From an uncultured Candidatus Melainabacteria bacterium (GTDB lineage: Bacteria; Cyanobacteriota; Vampirovibrionia; Gastranaerophilales; Gastranaerophilaceae): DNA of 64,000 nt. The number at the start of each line of letters is the position of its first letter. Positions within the stretch are counted from its first letter, which is position 1. The translations under genes were made by a program, and so were the position numbers. Below, piece by piece: positions 1 through 8,266 of the stretch. The stretch is from positions 1 through 64,000 of the forward strand of contig CANNUY010000004.1 in NCBI GenBank assembly GCA_947525005.1. The letters run 5' to 3'. The notes beneath the pieces are model-generated. The model was not told the DNA's origin. It ran no database searches and saw nothing but the letters and a program-made list of their open reading frames with translations.

Positions 1-49
1 TTATCTAAGGGTAATTTAAAGGATAGGGATAATTATTAGGAAAAATTTT

Positions 50-76
50 ACGACCCACAAGGGTCGTTTTTTTTTG
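50..76 (+). terminator. Intrinsic terminator of a gene left of the window
   Basis: A 7-bp stem (ACGACCC / GGGTCGT) with a 4-base loop is followed directly by a run of T on the plus strand. It points to a plus-strand gene that ends just outside the window. Confidence 0.75.
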
Positions 77-93
77 CGAATTTTGAGTGTTTG

Positions 94-164
94 CAGTCAT
101 TCCGAAATAAATTCGGAATGACTGTATATATTTGAGTTTAGTCACCCTGAACTTGTTTCAGGGT
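94..164. repeat. Two dispersed-repeat hairpins
   Basis: Positions 94-124 form a 13-bp stem around GTCATTCCGAA. Positions 144-164 form a second stem (ACCCTGA / TCAGGGT). The GTCATTCCGAA motif recurs at the far right end of the window (63969 on), so these are copies of dispersed intergenic repeats rather than terminators of local genes. Confidence 0.6.
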
Positions 165-314
165 CCCTATAACATCTTTACAGGGATTCCACGCTTGCGA
201 TACAGAATGTTTACAGCACGCTGTCTTGGATTATTCGGGATTTCGCAAAAGCGTGGTTTTGCTCAACCTTACGGGTTGGGTCACTTCGTGACCAGCACCC
301 TACCGAAAATCCGT

Positions 315-408
315 CTGAATGACTTTCCGAACTGTCATTCAGAGGGAGTGCAACGACCGAAGAATCCCACTGAACATACAGAACCGTTGATTTATGGATT
401 GCCACACT
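315..408. repeat. Dispersed intergenic repeat, GTCATTCAGAG / GGCAATCCATAAA type
   Basis: Positions 315-342 are an inverted repeat (CTGAATGAC / GTCATTCAG), followed by GAAGAATCC. Positions 379-408 are the reverse complement of the unit AGTGTGGCAATCCATAAA..CAACGGTTCTG found at 42763-42790, 43074-43102 and 56188-56214. The rest of 1-462 shows no convincing gene. The plus-strand reading frame across 132-443 is repeat sequence. Confidence 0.6.
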
Positions 409-462
409 TAATACATTCAAAACCGTTCAATCGTTCGCAATGACGATTTCTTAGCCACTTCC

Positions 463-951
463 CTACAACTTACTCCTATACCAACTAATTTTATTTCTAA
501 TAAAATCACCCACCCTAGATTTTTCAACCTCAGGATAAGGTGGTAAAAATACAATATCAATCTTGCCTGCTGAAGTAGTTCTTGGGTTAGCGACTCCAAA
601 CTCATAATGAGTCATAACTGTTTTAGGCGTAATTGGAATATTATATTTTTTTGTTAATTGAGCGACAAATTTAAACCCTGCTTCACATTGTTTTTTTAAC
701 AAAGGATATTTACCTTGTTTTGCAGAAGATACAAACCCAAACATACCACAAAACGCTACACCTACTGAACCTGTATTTCCACCACCTGTATGTTGAGCAT
801 ATCGCCCATCTGTACAATCAAGGTTATCCTCAGGACGATATGTACCGTTTATTACGTTTCCATTTGAATCTATCAAATAATGATAGTGCTGTTTATCTAC
901 TGAATTTGGACTATTAGTTCCTGCTGTCCAATGAATAATTATTTTTTTCAT
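463..951 (-). CDS. Phage-type N-acetylmuramoyl-L-alanine amidase (endolysin-like)
   Basis: A 162-aa single-domain amidase_2/PGRP-fold protein that would cleave the bond between MurNAc and the stem peptide. It is similar in size to T7 lysozyme. Probable zinc ligands are His7 (IIIHWTAG), His115 (MTHYEF) and Asp132 (GKID). The conserved YAQHTGGGNTGSVGVAF stretch lies at residues 51-67. There is no signal peptide and no cell-wall-binding domain, so release would need a holin, which is not seen here. The start is supported by AGGAGAG 5 bases upstream. It is the last gene of the minus-strand virion run. A virion-associated wall-opening role is an alternative to lysis. Confidence 0.85.
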   Translation of the reverse strand: MKKIIIHWTAGTNSPNSVDKQHYHYLIDSNGNVINGTYRPEDNLDCTDGRYAQHTGGGNTGSVGVAFCGMFGFVSSAKQGKYPLLKKQCEAGFKFVAQLTKKYNIPITPKTVMTHYEFGVANPRTTSAGKIDIVFLPPYPEVEKSRVGDFIRNKISWYRSKL

Positions 952-960
952 AACTCTCCT

Positions 961-1587
961 TTATAAAAACGAACTAATCACAGTCCCAGCCAATTTTGCC
1001 CATTCCATATAATCAGAACTATTTGAATTTGTTGAAGTAGAAATTGCGTTTGTACCTGAAGTTTGAGCATTTCCTTTGCTTGTTGAAAGTGATGTGTTTT
1101 GGTTTGAATTTACAACATTATATCCGTCTAAATATGCACCCAACAACGTACTAAGCATCTTAGCTGTTTCAGTTCTTGAATTTGATAAAAGCTCGTTCGC
1201 ATAATTTGCAACATTATTTGATAAATTGTTTGAAAGATTTTTATACATATTTGTTGCTTGAGAAGAACGAATCATATTCCTATCAGAAAGTGGATTAATA
1301 ATATCATTTTCTAAAGTCGATTTTGCATTACTGCTTACAGTATTTATATAACTATTCAACTTCGATTTATTAGTTATTGAATCTAAGGAAGGATTCAAAT
1401 ATTCGTTTAAAACATTTCCAATATTGTTATTAACAACTTTATTAATTGTGTCATACGCTGAACCATTCACGAAATTCGTTTTTGTTCCTTTATTGTTTGT
1501 TTTTGAAACAACGTAAGGATTGGAAGTCGTTGTATTCTTGTAAATAGTGTTTTTTGAAGTATTTGTATTCTTTGAACTGTTACCCAT
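961..1587 (-). CDS. Asn/Ser/Thr-rich phage-like protein, possible internal virion protein
   Basis: A 208-aa protein of low complexity at both ends, dominated by Asn, Ser and Thr. A more helical middle (about residues 45-150) and a hydrophobic last 15 residues (WAKLAGTVISSFL) stand out. I recognise no domain. It overlaps the preceding GNAT-like gene by 8 bases and precedes the amidase, which is where internal or ejection proteins sit in short-tailed phages. An ejected or internal virion role is an inference from position and composition only. Rapid divergence of such proteins would explain the lack of recognisable relatives. Confidence 0.6.
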   Translation of the reverse strand: MGNSSKNTNTSKNTIYKNTTTSNPYVVSKTNNKGTKTNFVNGSAYDTINKVVNNNIGNVLNEYLNPSLDSITNKSKLNSYINTVSSNAKSTLENDIINPLSDRNMIRSSQATNMYKNLSNNLSNNVANYANELLSNSRTETAKMLSTLLGAYLDGYNVVNSNQNTSLSTSKGNAQTSGTNAISTSTNSNSSDYMEWAKLAGTVISSFL

Positions 1588-1981
1588 CTTTTATCCTTTC
1601 TTTTTTATCATCTTTTTTAAACACATATATATTTTCTTTAACCTTTTTAAATCCACATCTCAAAAGTGCCCAAGCAACATCTTTATATTTTGTATTCGCC
1701 CAGATATCGCAATTAAACCAACCTAAAGCAGATTCAAAACATTTCTTGTTGAAAAAATGCTTATTTCTTATCCCATAACCATTAACCCAAAGTTTGTTAT
1801 TTTTTTCATAAAAATAAACACACAACGTTATCTCATCATTATCATAAAACGCATAAAAAAAGGTTTGAGAAAGAACTTCTTCAAATGTAGAATCATCATT
1901 TACTCGAGCGTTATAATATCTATACATCTTCTTACATCGTTCAAACTCAAAATCTTTATCTAAAGGTATTTTTACTTTCAT
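1580..1981 (-). CDS. GNAT-fold-like phage protein
   Basis: A 133-aa protein with the secondary-structure rhythm of a small GNAT acetyltransferase. It has an N-terminal helical part, a beta segment FFYAFYDNDEITLCVYFYEKN, a central ..WVNGYGIRNKHFF.. strand-turn, and a C-terminal helix followed by WALLRCGFKKVKENIYVFKK. It resembles the GNAT-like internal virion protein family of T7-type phages (gp13/DUF2833), but the match is by pattern only. The acetyl-CoA pyrophosphate-binding loop is not obvious, so activity is doubtful. Its ATG shares one base with the stop codon of the upstream tail gene, giving tight translational coupling. Confidence 0.5.
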   Translation of the reverse strand: MKVKIPLDKDFEFERCKKMYRYYNARVNDDSTFEEVLSQTFFYAFYDNDEITLCVYFYEKNNKLWVNGYGIRNKHFFNKKCFESALGWFNCDIWANTKYKDVAWALLRCGFKKVKENIYVFKKDDKKERIKDG

Positions 1982-3534
1982 TATGCAGTTTTAACCTTAA
2001 TTTTTTGAAACTCAATATTTTTTATTGCAAAGCCTTGAGATTTTTCAGATGTAAAAAACGCTATTTCTAAAGCCTTAAAAGTTGATATAGGTAATTTTTC
2101 AGTAGAAATAATATCTTTAGGACGAAATTTTGATTGAGAATCCCAATAACTTTTATCCCAATAAAACAAATTTTTTAGTGTTTTTGAAATAATACGTTTT
2201 ATTCTTGGATACTTTAATTTATCATAATTTTTTGTATATTTTACATAAAAATCATTCATATAATCTGTATCATAAGTTATTTTAGGGGGCATATAGAAAG
2301 TTTTTATTGTGTTATCTGATAATAAATTCAAAGGTGAACAATTATAATAAGACTCAATAAATTCTCCATTAAACGTATCACCTTCATATTCATATAAAAT
2401 ATCTTTTTCTGTTGCAGAATAAAAAATATTATCAATAATTTTTATGTCCACAAGTTTTTGAGATTTACGTTTTAACCACTGTTTATTTATATAATCAAAG
2501 ATTAAAATAGTTGAATAATATTCATCTCTAGTTGGAATCAAAAACCATATTTCGTTGCGTTCTGATTGAACAACAGAAAGCGTTTTTATATAATCTAACT
2601 TTTTAGAATCAATGGTCAATAGTTCTTCTTGAATATCAAGCCCAATATTGCTACCAAGAGTTTTGTCGCCATTAACAATTTGAGAAAAAGAAAAAACACC
2701 TTTTTTCGTATCGTCATAAAAATAAAGCTCCGTTCCGTGAAAGATTAAAGAATTCATGCCTGCGCAACCACCTGGAGATTCATCTGTTTGAGAGTATGAA
2801 TAATCAGAATTTATCGCAATCAATGAAGAAGAATCATTATGAAAAACGGCTAATTTACCAAGATAAGGATATATTGCAGTAATTTTTTTTGTATACTCAA
2901 TATACCCTGCAGAAGTTGTTATTGAGGCATCTTCTGTTGAAAAGTCAAAACAATTTTCTTTAACAGAATACCAAAGAGTATTGCCATTAAAAACCCAAAG
3001 TCTGCCATCAAATATAGAAAGTCCTAAACCGTTTACTTCACGGTTATCAACATCTTTTGGTGTGAATTTTGTAATCTCGTTTAATTCACCTGATTCATTG
3101 TATTTACCAAATTGAAGTGAATAAAACTCCTTACCAGTCGAAAAGATAAATAAATCATTCCAACCTTGAGCAAAAGTAATTGCACAAGATTTCCCTGTTA
3201 AAGCTAAGCCTGATTTCTTAAGAGTAAGAGTTGTCGAAACAGGTGAAAACTCATATAAACGACCTTCAAGAGAGGTTTCTGTGTGAACAATAAAATAAGT
3301 CGTATCGTTTTGAATGGATTGAAAAATGTTTATTATTTTTTCATCATCAGAACCAAGAGTTAAAAGTGCATTATTCCCTTTCATTGAACGGATACCAACA
3401 CCAGAATTCACACCTGTATTAAATAATTCAACATTTTGGATATCTGAAGCTGTTATTTGAGAAGACGAAAAATCAGAACAAACTCTTTTTATGCCTGCAA
3501 AATTGTTGCATAGAATTTTTGTAATTGATGACAT
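1981..3534 (-). CDS. Beta-propeller tail hub/nozzle-like protein (P22 gp10 / T7 gp12 type)
   Basis: A 517-aa protein made almost wholly of short beta strands with repeated aromatic blades such as DGRLWVFNGNTLWYS and GTELYFYDDTKKGVFSF. It starts with the FAGIKRV-type N-terminus typical of packaged-DNA stabilisation or tail-tube proteins of short-tailed phages. By that analogy it would close the portal vertex and form the tail nozzle. It follows the adaptor gene in the transcription direction, the usual order, although a plus-strand membrane-gene pair lies between them. The start is supported by GGAGG just upstream. The frame is intact, with no stops or shifts. Confidence 0.65.
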   Translation of the reverse strand: MSSITKILCNNFAGIKRVCSDFSSSQITASDIQNVELFNTGVNSGVGIRSMKGNNALLTLGSDDEKIINIFQSIQNDTTYFIVHTETSLEGRLYEFSPVSTTLTLKKSGLALTGKSCAITFAQGWNDLFIFSTGKEFYSLQFGKYNESGELNEITKFTPKDVDNREVNGLGLSIFDGRLWVFNGNTLWYSVKENCFDFSTEDASITTSAGYIEYTKKITAIYPYLGKLAVFHNDSSSLIAINSDYSYSQTDESPGGCAGMNSLIFHGTELYFYDDTKKGVFSFSQIVNGDKTLGSNIGLDIQEELLTIDSKKLDYIKTLSVVQSERNEIWFLIPTRDEYYSTILIFDYINKQWLKRKSQKLVDIKIIDNIFYSATEKDILYEYEGDTFNGEFIESYYNCSPLNLLSDNTIKTFYMPPKITYDTDYMNDFYVKYTKNYDKLKYPRIKRIISKTLKNLFYWDKSYWDSQSKFRPKDIISTEKLPISTFKALEIAFFTSEKSQGFAIKNIEFQKIKVKTA

Positions 3535-3725
3535 TATAATCCTCCTTTATTTATTTAATATTTAGTATTTGAATATATTATTGAATTACATTCTTTTTCC
3601 TTATCCTGTATATATTTCTCAATATATTTTATTACCATAGATATACCTTTCTTTATTTATACTAACTACAACACCATAATCATTAGTACTATTTACATTT
3701 AGTAAAATAGTGCTAAAATAAACCT

Positions 3726-4130
3726 ATGAAAAAATTTTTAATATATTTCCCAAAATCTATTTCAGGTTTATTTTTATCTATCCTAGGTTATTTAAATTTC
3801 ATTTTTTCAAATTTCCTTCTACTTATGTTCACTAAAGAACTATCAACAATTCTATTTGGAACTCCTTATGTTCGTAAAAATGGATTTCCTTATTTGTCAG
3901 AATATATTAACGGTTTTTATAGTGGATTAGCAATTTATTTTATTGAATTTATTATATTTTTATTCATATATTTAAAAGAATACAAAATCTACAGCAAAAA
4001 CAATAATTCAAATAATATTTCTATATTTAGAAAAATATTAGTATCACTTGGTGGAATATTATTTATAATGGAATTCATTTTTGCATTTTTAATTCAACTT
4101 TGTTATTACGCAAGAGGTCTTTATCAATGA
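3726..4130 (+). CDS. Small multipass membrane protein, function unknown
   Basis: A 134-aa protein with about three to four hydrophobic segments (near residues 10-35, 65-85 and 105-128) separated by short charged loops. I recognise no family. It is transcribed against the surrounding virion genes and overlaps the next membrane gene by ATGA, so the two form a two-gene unit. Upstream (3541-3725) is AT-rich sequence with no clear promoter. An accessory (moron-like) cargo of the phage-like cluster is one explanation; a later insertion is another. Confidence 0.7.
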   Translation: MKKFLIYFPKSISGLFLSILGYLNFIFSNFLLLMFTKELSTILFGTPYVRKNGFPYLSEYINGFYSGLAIYFIEFIIFLFIYLKEYKIYSKNNNSNNISIFRKILVSLGGILFIMEFIFAFLIQLCYYARGLYQ

Positions 4131-4573
4131 TTAAATCAACAATAAAAAGCCTACAGAAGTCTATATTTTTCAACATAATTTCACTACTTTCAGTAATTGA
4201 ACTAGGAATATTTTTAATAATAACTCTATTAGGTCTTTTTTATGTTTTATTAGACCATATAGCTTTAAATCCACTTATATCTAACATCTTACAAAATATC
4301 CATTTCAAAGTTTTTGAAATATTTTTAGGAAATTTTTTATTGGGTAATATTGTTTTACTTTATTTTTTTCCAATATTTGCAATAATAATTATCATTGCAT
4401 GTGTAATAGCAGGTATTGTTGAAATCAAACAAACTAAAAACTATGGATATATTATTAATATTCCTGAAAAGGTTTTAAACTCTTTAAATTATCAAATAGC
4501 TTTTTTTCTTGGCATTATCACAACAATTACTATGTGTACACTAATAGGTTCTTTAGGATTATTTTTAGGATAA
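4127..4573 (+). CDS. Small multipass membrane protein, partner of the upstream gene
   Basis: A 148-aa hydrophobic protein with about three to four membrane segments (near residues 15-45, 70-98 and 120-145). I chose the ATG at 4127, which overlaps the upstream stop codon as ATGA and has AGAGG nearby. A TTG start at 4100 would add nine residues but looks worse. It has no recognisable family. Tight coupling with the previous gene suggests a complex of two small membrane proteins. A similar-looking pair of unrelated sequence occurs at 18283-19008. Confidence 0.65.
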   Translation: MIKSTIKSLQKSIFFNIISLLSVIELGIFLIITLLGLFYVLLDHIALNPLISNILQNIHFKVFEIFLGNFLLGNIVLLYFFPIFAIIIIIACVIAGIVEIKQTKNYGYIINIPEKVLNSLNYQIAFFLGIITTITMCTLIGSLGLFLG

Positions 4574-4625
4574 ATTGATTTTATAATCACAAATTAAACA
4601 TACCTATTCAACAATGCTTTCACAG

Positions 4626-4652
4626 TTGCAAGTTGAGGTTTCCACCCCATAA
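4626..4652. repeat. Degenerate copy of the TTGGGGTTTCCACCCCAA repeat
   Basis: TTGAGGTTTCCACCCCA within 4632-4648 matches the hairpin repeat at 42798-42820 and 56263-56286 with changes. It lies between the converging membrane-protein and adaptor genes. Confidence 0.45.
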
Positions 4653-4655
4653 GAC

Positions 4656-5324
4656 CTACCAATTAATCTTACGCATCTTTTTTCTAATCCCTAATGATTT
4701 TATCAACGCCTTATATGCTTTTTCATACTGAATATTATATCCTGTATAATTGTCATCACTTATATCCACCAATGCGTACATCATAACTTTTGATATCAAC
4801 GCATTTATAAACAACTGGCTATATTGTTCAGGAATATCTATATAATCATCAGCTTTATCTAACCTATAAACAGGGTTGTCATTTGAATCATAACCCACAG
4901 CCAAAGTATAATAATCAACATTAACTCGATAAACTTTATCCGGTGTCGGATAAAACTCTATCTTATTATCTTCAACAAAAAAACCTGTCGGACGTCCAAC
5001 CTCAACCTCTAAATCTTTATAATCTTCTAAAAACTCTAAAAGTCTTCCACTGAGTTTAACACTATACTGTATCCCTTTTGGAGTTTCTTTTTGCTTTATC
5101 GTACCCAACGGCAAGCTATATTTTTCTAAACAAGGTTGAATAAAAAAAGTTTTTGTTTTTAACCTAAATTCAAACGGATATGAACACCACAATTCAACTA
5201 AAGACTTATTTATCGCAGATAATAAAGAGCTGTCAAAATCATCTACAGTTTTTGCATCATTATCAAACATCGACCACGGCTGTGATGCTATCTCATTATA
5301 TAAATTAAGAAGGGTAATTGTCAT
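4656..5324 (-). CDS. Head-tail adaptor protein (T7 gp11 / P22 gp4-like)
   Basis: A 222-aa protein with an N-terminal helical part and a conserved SLVELWCSYPFEFRLKTKTF segment. A beta-rich middle gives FYPTPDKVYRVNVDYY, and the C-terminus is helical. This is the pattern of adaptor or tail-tubular-A proteins that dock under the portal ring of short-tailed phages. The sequence IEFYPTPD followed by a tyrosine-rich strand is common in this family. It lies between the capsid genes and the propeller tail protein, as expected. Assignment is by pattern and order; the frame is intact. Confidence 0.65.
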   Translation of the reverse strand: MTITLLNLYNEIASQPWSMFDNDAKTVDDFDSSLLSAINKSLVELWCSYPFEFRLKTKTFFIQPCLEKYSLPLGTIKQKETPKGIQYSVKLSGRLLEFLEDYKDLEVEVGRPTGFFVEDNKIEFYPTPDKVYRVNVDYYTLAVGYDSNDNPVYRLDKADDYIDIPEQYSQLFINALISKVMMYALVDISDDNYTGYNIQYEKAYKALIKSLGIRKKMRKINW

Positions 5325-5372
5325 ATTATATATATCCTTTCTGGTTTAAATTTTTAAACCATATTTCAAATT

Positions 5373-5552
5373 TCATTCAATAATTAAAGGTAAGATTGAA
5401 TCCTTATCAACATTTTCTAAAACTATTTTATTATTATTCGTCTTTCTCCTTGTCCCTTTTGAAAAATCATTAGGATACTCCTCTAAAAGCTTCGTTGCTT
5501 CATCTTTAGGCAAGTTAAAAATATTATTTGTTTTTAAGTTCAAAATTTTCAT
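5373..5552 (-). CDS. 59-aa phage-like small protein
   Basis: An ATG at 5552 opens a 59-codon frame ending in TGA at 5373-5375, with AAGG about 10 bases upstream. The protein begins MKILNLKTNN and contains FNLPKDEATKLLEEYPNDF, the short motif seen in small proteins between capsid and connector genes of many tailed phages (FxLPxxEAxxLLxxxPxxF). It occupies the otherwise empty stretch between the decoration and adaptor genes on the same strand. Its role is unknown; head completion or assembly is a guess from position. Confidence 0.6.
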   Translation of the reverse strand: MKILNLKTNNIFNLPKDEATKLLEEYPNDFSKGTRRKTNNNKIVLENVDKDSILPLIIE

Positions 5553-5637
5553 AATGCACCAACCTTAAAGTTTTTAAAGAAAGGCGAACTTTGGCAAATG
5601 CCAAAGTTCGCCCCAACAAATAGAAAAGGAACTACAT

Positions 5638-6024
5638 TTACACATTTAACGCAACCGATTTAGCGACAGCATAAATATTACCGGCTAAATCTGTTGAGAA
5701 ATCAAGATTTACACTTCCATCTCTGTTTTCAAATCTAGATGCATCTTGAATTTGTAACATTGTTGTAGAGTTAGCTTCCACTGGGACAGCCAATTTACCC
5801 AACATTGAGTTTGGATAAGCATTACCGGCTAAGAAAGTAACTTCGCCTGCTTTGTCAGCAGTGTTTTCTACACAAATCATTAAAGTATTGTTTTTGTTTT
5901 TAAACGCATTTTTAATAGCAATCCCATTAGTTGTATTAATTACTGTTTTTTCAACAGTAACATCAGCAACCGATTGAGTTACATCGACTACAGGACATTG
6001 TACATTTATAATATCTCTTGTCAT
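5638..6024 (-). CDS. Capsid decoration or head-fibre-like protein
   Basis: A 128-aa all-beta protein rich in Val, Thr and Asn, without cysteine clusters or a signal peptide. The stretch NNTLMICVENTADKAGEVTFLAGN looks like a beta-sandwich strand pair. It lies 31 bases downstream of the major capsid gene, the usual position of capsid decoration proteins. A strong GGAGG site precedes the ATG. The function comes from composition and gene order, not from a recognised family. Confidence 0.55.
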   Translation of the reverse strand: MTRDIINVQCPVVDVTQSVADVTVEKTVINTTNGIAIKNAFKNKNNTLMICVENTADKAGEVTFLAGNAYPNSMLGKLAVPVEANSTTMLQIQDASRFENRDGSVNLDFSTDLAGNIYAVAKSVALNV

Positions 6025-6055
6025 AAAACCTCCAATATATTTTTAACTAACTACA

Positions 6056-6952
6056 CTATGCACGAGAAGACAATTTCAAAGGTGCAGAAATTTTTACAGT
6101 ACCCAAGAAATCAGCTCTTGGAGCACCAACACCATACAATCCATAACCTTTATAACAAGTGTTAAAACTTTTTTCAGGAATATAAGATTGAGTGTTCAAA
6201 TCAGATGAAATACCACCTGCTAGAGTTTTGCCAGCAACACCGAATAATGGATAGAATACGCCTGCTTCTGGTTGAGCGATATTGTTTGATACAAGGATAT
6301 CCCAACCACATAGACGACCGATATAACCCTTCGCCATCTTTTCGTGACCTGATTCAACATATTTCAATTCATCAAGTTTGCCTAAGTAGAATTGATATTC
6401 AGGTGGAACGATACAAACCATTGAACCATCAATCCAGTTTGTATGACCTTTGCCATCACCTCTTTGAAACTCTGCTTGCATATATGCTAAGATTTCTTTT
6501 GCATAATCAGCATCAAGAGTAATTGCATTACCATCATCATCAAGATAATGACCTGCTCTTGTATAAAGGTTTGCAAAAGTTGCATCAACACCTGCTGCAA
6601 ACTGTTTTACTGCATCATTTGTATAATCTGATGCTAGGACTGTTTGAGCTTCTACACTTTCACCTGCTGAAATACGTTTTGTTTCAACTTCTGAAAGTTC
6701 AAAATGGAATGCTTTACCTTTGTTGATTTTAACTTTTGTTGTTGATGCTGATGCAAACTCTGCATTTTTCAAATCGCCACCATCATATTCAAACATTGTT
6801 ACAGAACCTGGCATAACAATATCAACTTCATCACCTTTTTTTACGTTATCCTTAAACTCAGTATGTGCAAGTTTACCAATAACTAATTCATCATAAAAAT
6901 TTTTCTTAAATGATTGACTAAAAGTACCAATAATCATCTGTTCAATAGCCAT
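6056..6952 (-). CDS. Major capsid protein
   Basis: A 298-aa protein beginning MAIEQMIIGTFSQSFKKNFYDE. It has an early beta segment KKGDEVDIVMPGSVTMFEYDGGDL (N-arm/E-loop-like), an alpha-rich core, an IVPPEYQFYLGKLDELKYVE segment, and a conserved GRLCGWDILVSNNIAQPEA turn. This is the layout of HK97-fold coat proteins of short-tailed phages. It follows the scaffold gene, as usual. No N-terminal protease-processed region is evident, so scaffold removal without cleavage of the coat is likely. The start is supported by AAGGAA. The frame is complete. Confidence 0.8.
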   Translation of the reverse strand: MAIEQMIIGTFSQSFKKNFYDELVIGKLAHTEFKDNVKKGDEVDIVMPGSVTMFEYDGGDLKNAEFASASTTKVKINKGKAFHFELSEVETKRISAGESVEAQTVLASDYTNDAVKQFAAGVDATFANLYTRAGHYLDDDGNAITLDADYAKEILAYMQAEFQRGDGKGHTNWIDGSMVCIVPPEYQFYLGKLDELKYVESGHEKMAKGYIGRLCGWDILVSNNIAQPEAGVFYPLFGVAGKTLAGGISSDLNTQSYIPEKSFNTCYKGYGLYGVGAPRADFLGTVKISAPLKLSSRA

Positions 6953-7155
6953 AAATTTTTCCTTTCTTTTTAAAATTTTCTAACACATTTTTTCAATCGA
7001 AATTAAGGCTTATATACTTCATTTTTCATTGTTATCACTTTAATTAAGTGCAATTACTAAATGGGTTATATAAGTTCCCCTTACGTTCGATTTCTTTACT
7101 GCCTTCTTTCAAGACTGATTTTCAGAGAATTCAGAAATCATTGACAGTAATTAAT

Positions 7156-7821
7156 CTACACATATTTTGCAATATACTTTTCAAGTTCTTCTGGTGGAAT
7201 ATCCTGAAATCTCAATTTTTTATCAGACTTCTTTGCTTCACCTTTTGAAAAACTCAAACTATCAGTTACAGATTTATTTTCATCTTGAGCATTCTTAAGT
7301 TGTTCTTTTAACATAATTCTTGAAAGTACATAATCTTCTAACTTTTGAACAAACAAATCTGTATCCAAATCCGTTCCAAGTACTTTAAAAGCTTCTGAAT
7401 AAAGATTTTTAAACGCATCGTTTTGAAAATAATTTTCATTATCATATTTTGCAAAATAATTATTTATATATTCTTGTTTTGCAAGCTCGTTTGCTTCTTC
7501 TTCTTTTTGTTTTAATGCTAAATCTTGAAGCACCTGTTTGAGCTTTCTTAAATTACCAAGTTCAACAGACTGTTCACCTTGTTGCTTTTGAAGATTTTGA
7601 TAAGCTGTTTTTAAATCTTCATAAGTTTTAAATTTTCCTAAAATTAAATCAGACTTGTTATCTGCCTGATTTTCATTTTTCTTGTCTGTTTCATTTTTTT
7701 GGATTTCTTCATTGTTTTGAGTTGTTATTTCATCTTTAGCTTGATTAACAACATTTTCATCTTGATTTGTTTTAACATTTTTCTGCTCTTGAGTTTCATC
7801 TGTTTTCATTTGTTCAGACAT
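7156..7821 (-). CDS. Capsid scaffolding protein
   Basis: A 221-aa, highly charged, largely helical protein rich in Glu, Lys, Gln and Asn. An acidic, disordered N-terminus (about 1-65) is followed by GKFKTYEDLKTAYQNLQKQ and coiled-coil-like helices. The C-terminus is LRFQDIPPEELEKYIAKYV, where a basic helix would bind coat protein. I chose the ATG at 7821, which has GGAGAAATC directly before it, over the in-frame start 30 bases upstream. It is the first gene of the capsid operon, and its leader carries the shared 113-bp element and a strong hairpin. Confidence 0.75.
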   Translation of the reverse strand: MSEQMKTDETQEQKNVKTNQDENVVNQAKDEITTQNNEEIQKNETDKKNENQADNKSDLILGKFKTYEDLKTAYQNLQKQQGEQSVELGNLRKLKQVLQDLALKQKEEEANELAKQEYINNYFAKYDNENYFQNDAFKNLYSEAFKVLGTDLDTDLFVQKLEDYVLSRIMLKEQLKNAQDENKSVTDSLSFSKGEAKKSDKKLRFQDIPPEELEKYIAKYV

Positions 7822-7853
7822 GATTTCTCCTTTATATTTTGGGGTACACAAAA

Positions 7854-7883
7854 TTGGGTGTTCAACAGAAGTTGAACACCCAA
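7854..7883 (-). terminator. Strong hairpin in the leader of the capsid operon
   Basis: A 13-bp perfect stem (TTGGGTGTTCAAC / GTTGAACACCCAA) with a 4-base loop lies 33 bases upstream of the scaffold start. Read on the minus strand it is followed by TTTTGTG, a weak intrinsic terminator. It could end readthrough from crcB or act as an attenuator. Confidence 0.5.
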
Positions 7884-7915
7884 AATAATTAAACTTATTT
7901 TTACGTATAAAACGT

Positions 7916-8028
7916 CCTATACCTTTTAAAGATTTTTCCTACGCAACTACTTAAAGTCTTGTTTCCAAATCAGGTACAGTTTTCATTCTATAGATTTGTT
8001 TTGCATTTGTCACGCAATATTAAGAAAT
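7916..8028 (-). promoter_or_regulatory. Shared leader element, copy A (upstream of scaffold-capsid operon)
   Basis: About 113 bp matching copy B at 17048-17158 with roughly 87% identity counted by eye. It contains a 30-base block (7931-7961) that is identical except at one position. Its downstream edge lies 94 bases from the scaffold ATG; copy B lies 97 bases from the gene upstream of the portal. Read on the minus strand both copies end in TTGCGTAGGAAAAATC..TTAAA..GGTATAGG, which may hold the promoter. The rest of 7822-8266 shows only a hairpin at 8231-8255 after crcB. Confidence 0.7.
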
Positions 8029-8230
8029 TGTTACAATTCAATTCCCAATTAATACGTAATAAATTTAGCTTTGCTAGTTCCAATCCATTGAAAATAGCGG
8101 ACAAAACAATTAACCAAAAATTTCACTAAGACCATTAATCAGAACTCCTAATTTAAGAGTAACCGCACCCACATTTTACAATTTTTTTAGAAATATTTCA
8201 ACATGTTTTTTCAAAAATCATCACATAACT

Positions 8231-8255
8231 TAATAGTGTCAATCCAACACTATTA
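8231..8255 (-). terminator. Hairpin after the crcB pair
   Basis: A 9-bp stem (TAATAGTGT / ACACTATTA) with a 7-base loop begins 12 bases beyond the second crcB stop codon on the minus strand. There is no T-run, so it is a weak terminator at best. Confidence 0.35.
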
Positions 8256-8266
8256 CTGAATTAGAA

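Noticed and set aside
132..443. A 103-codon plus-strand frame at the left edge
   Set aside because: It is built from dispersed repeats (GTCACCCTGA, GTCATTCAGAG, GGCAATCC) and has no ribosome site.
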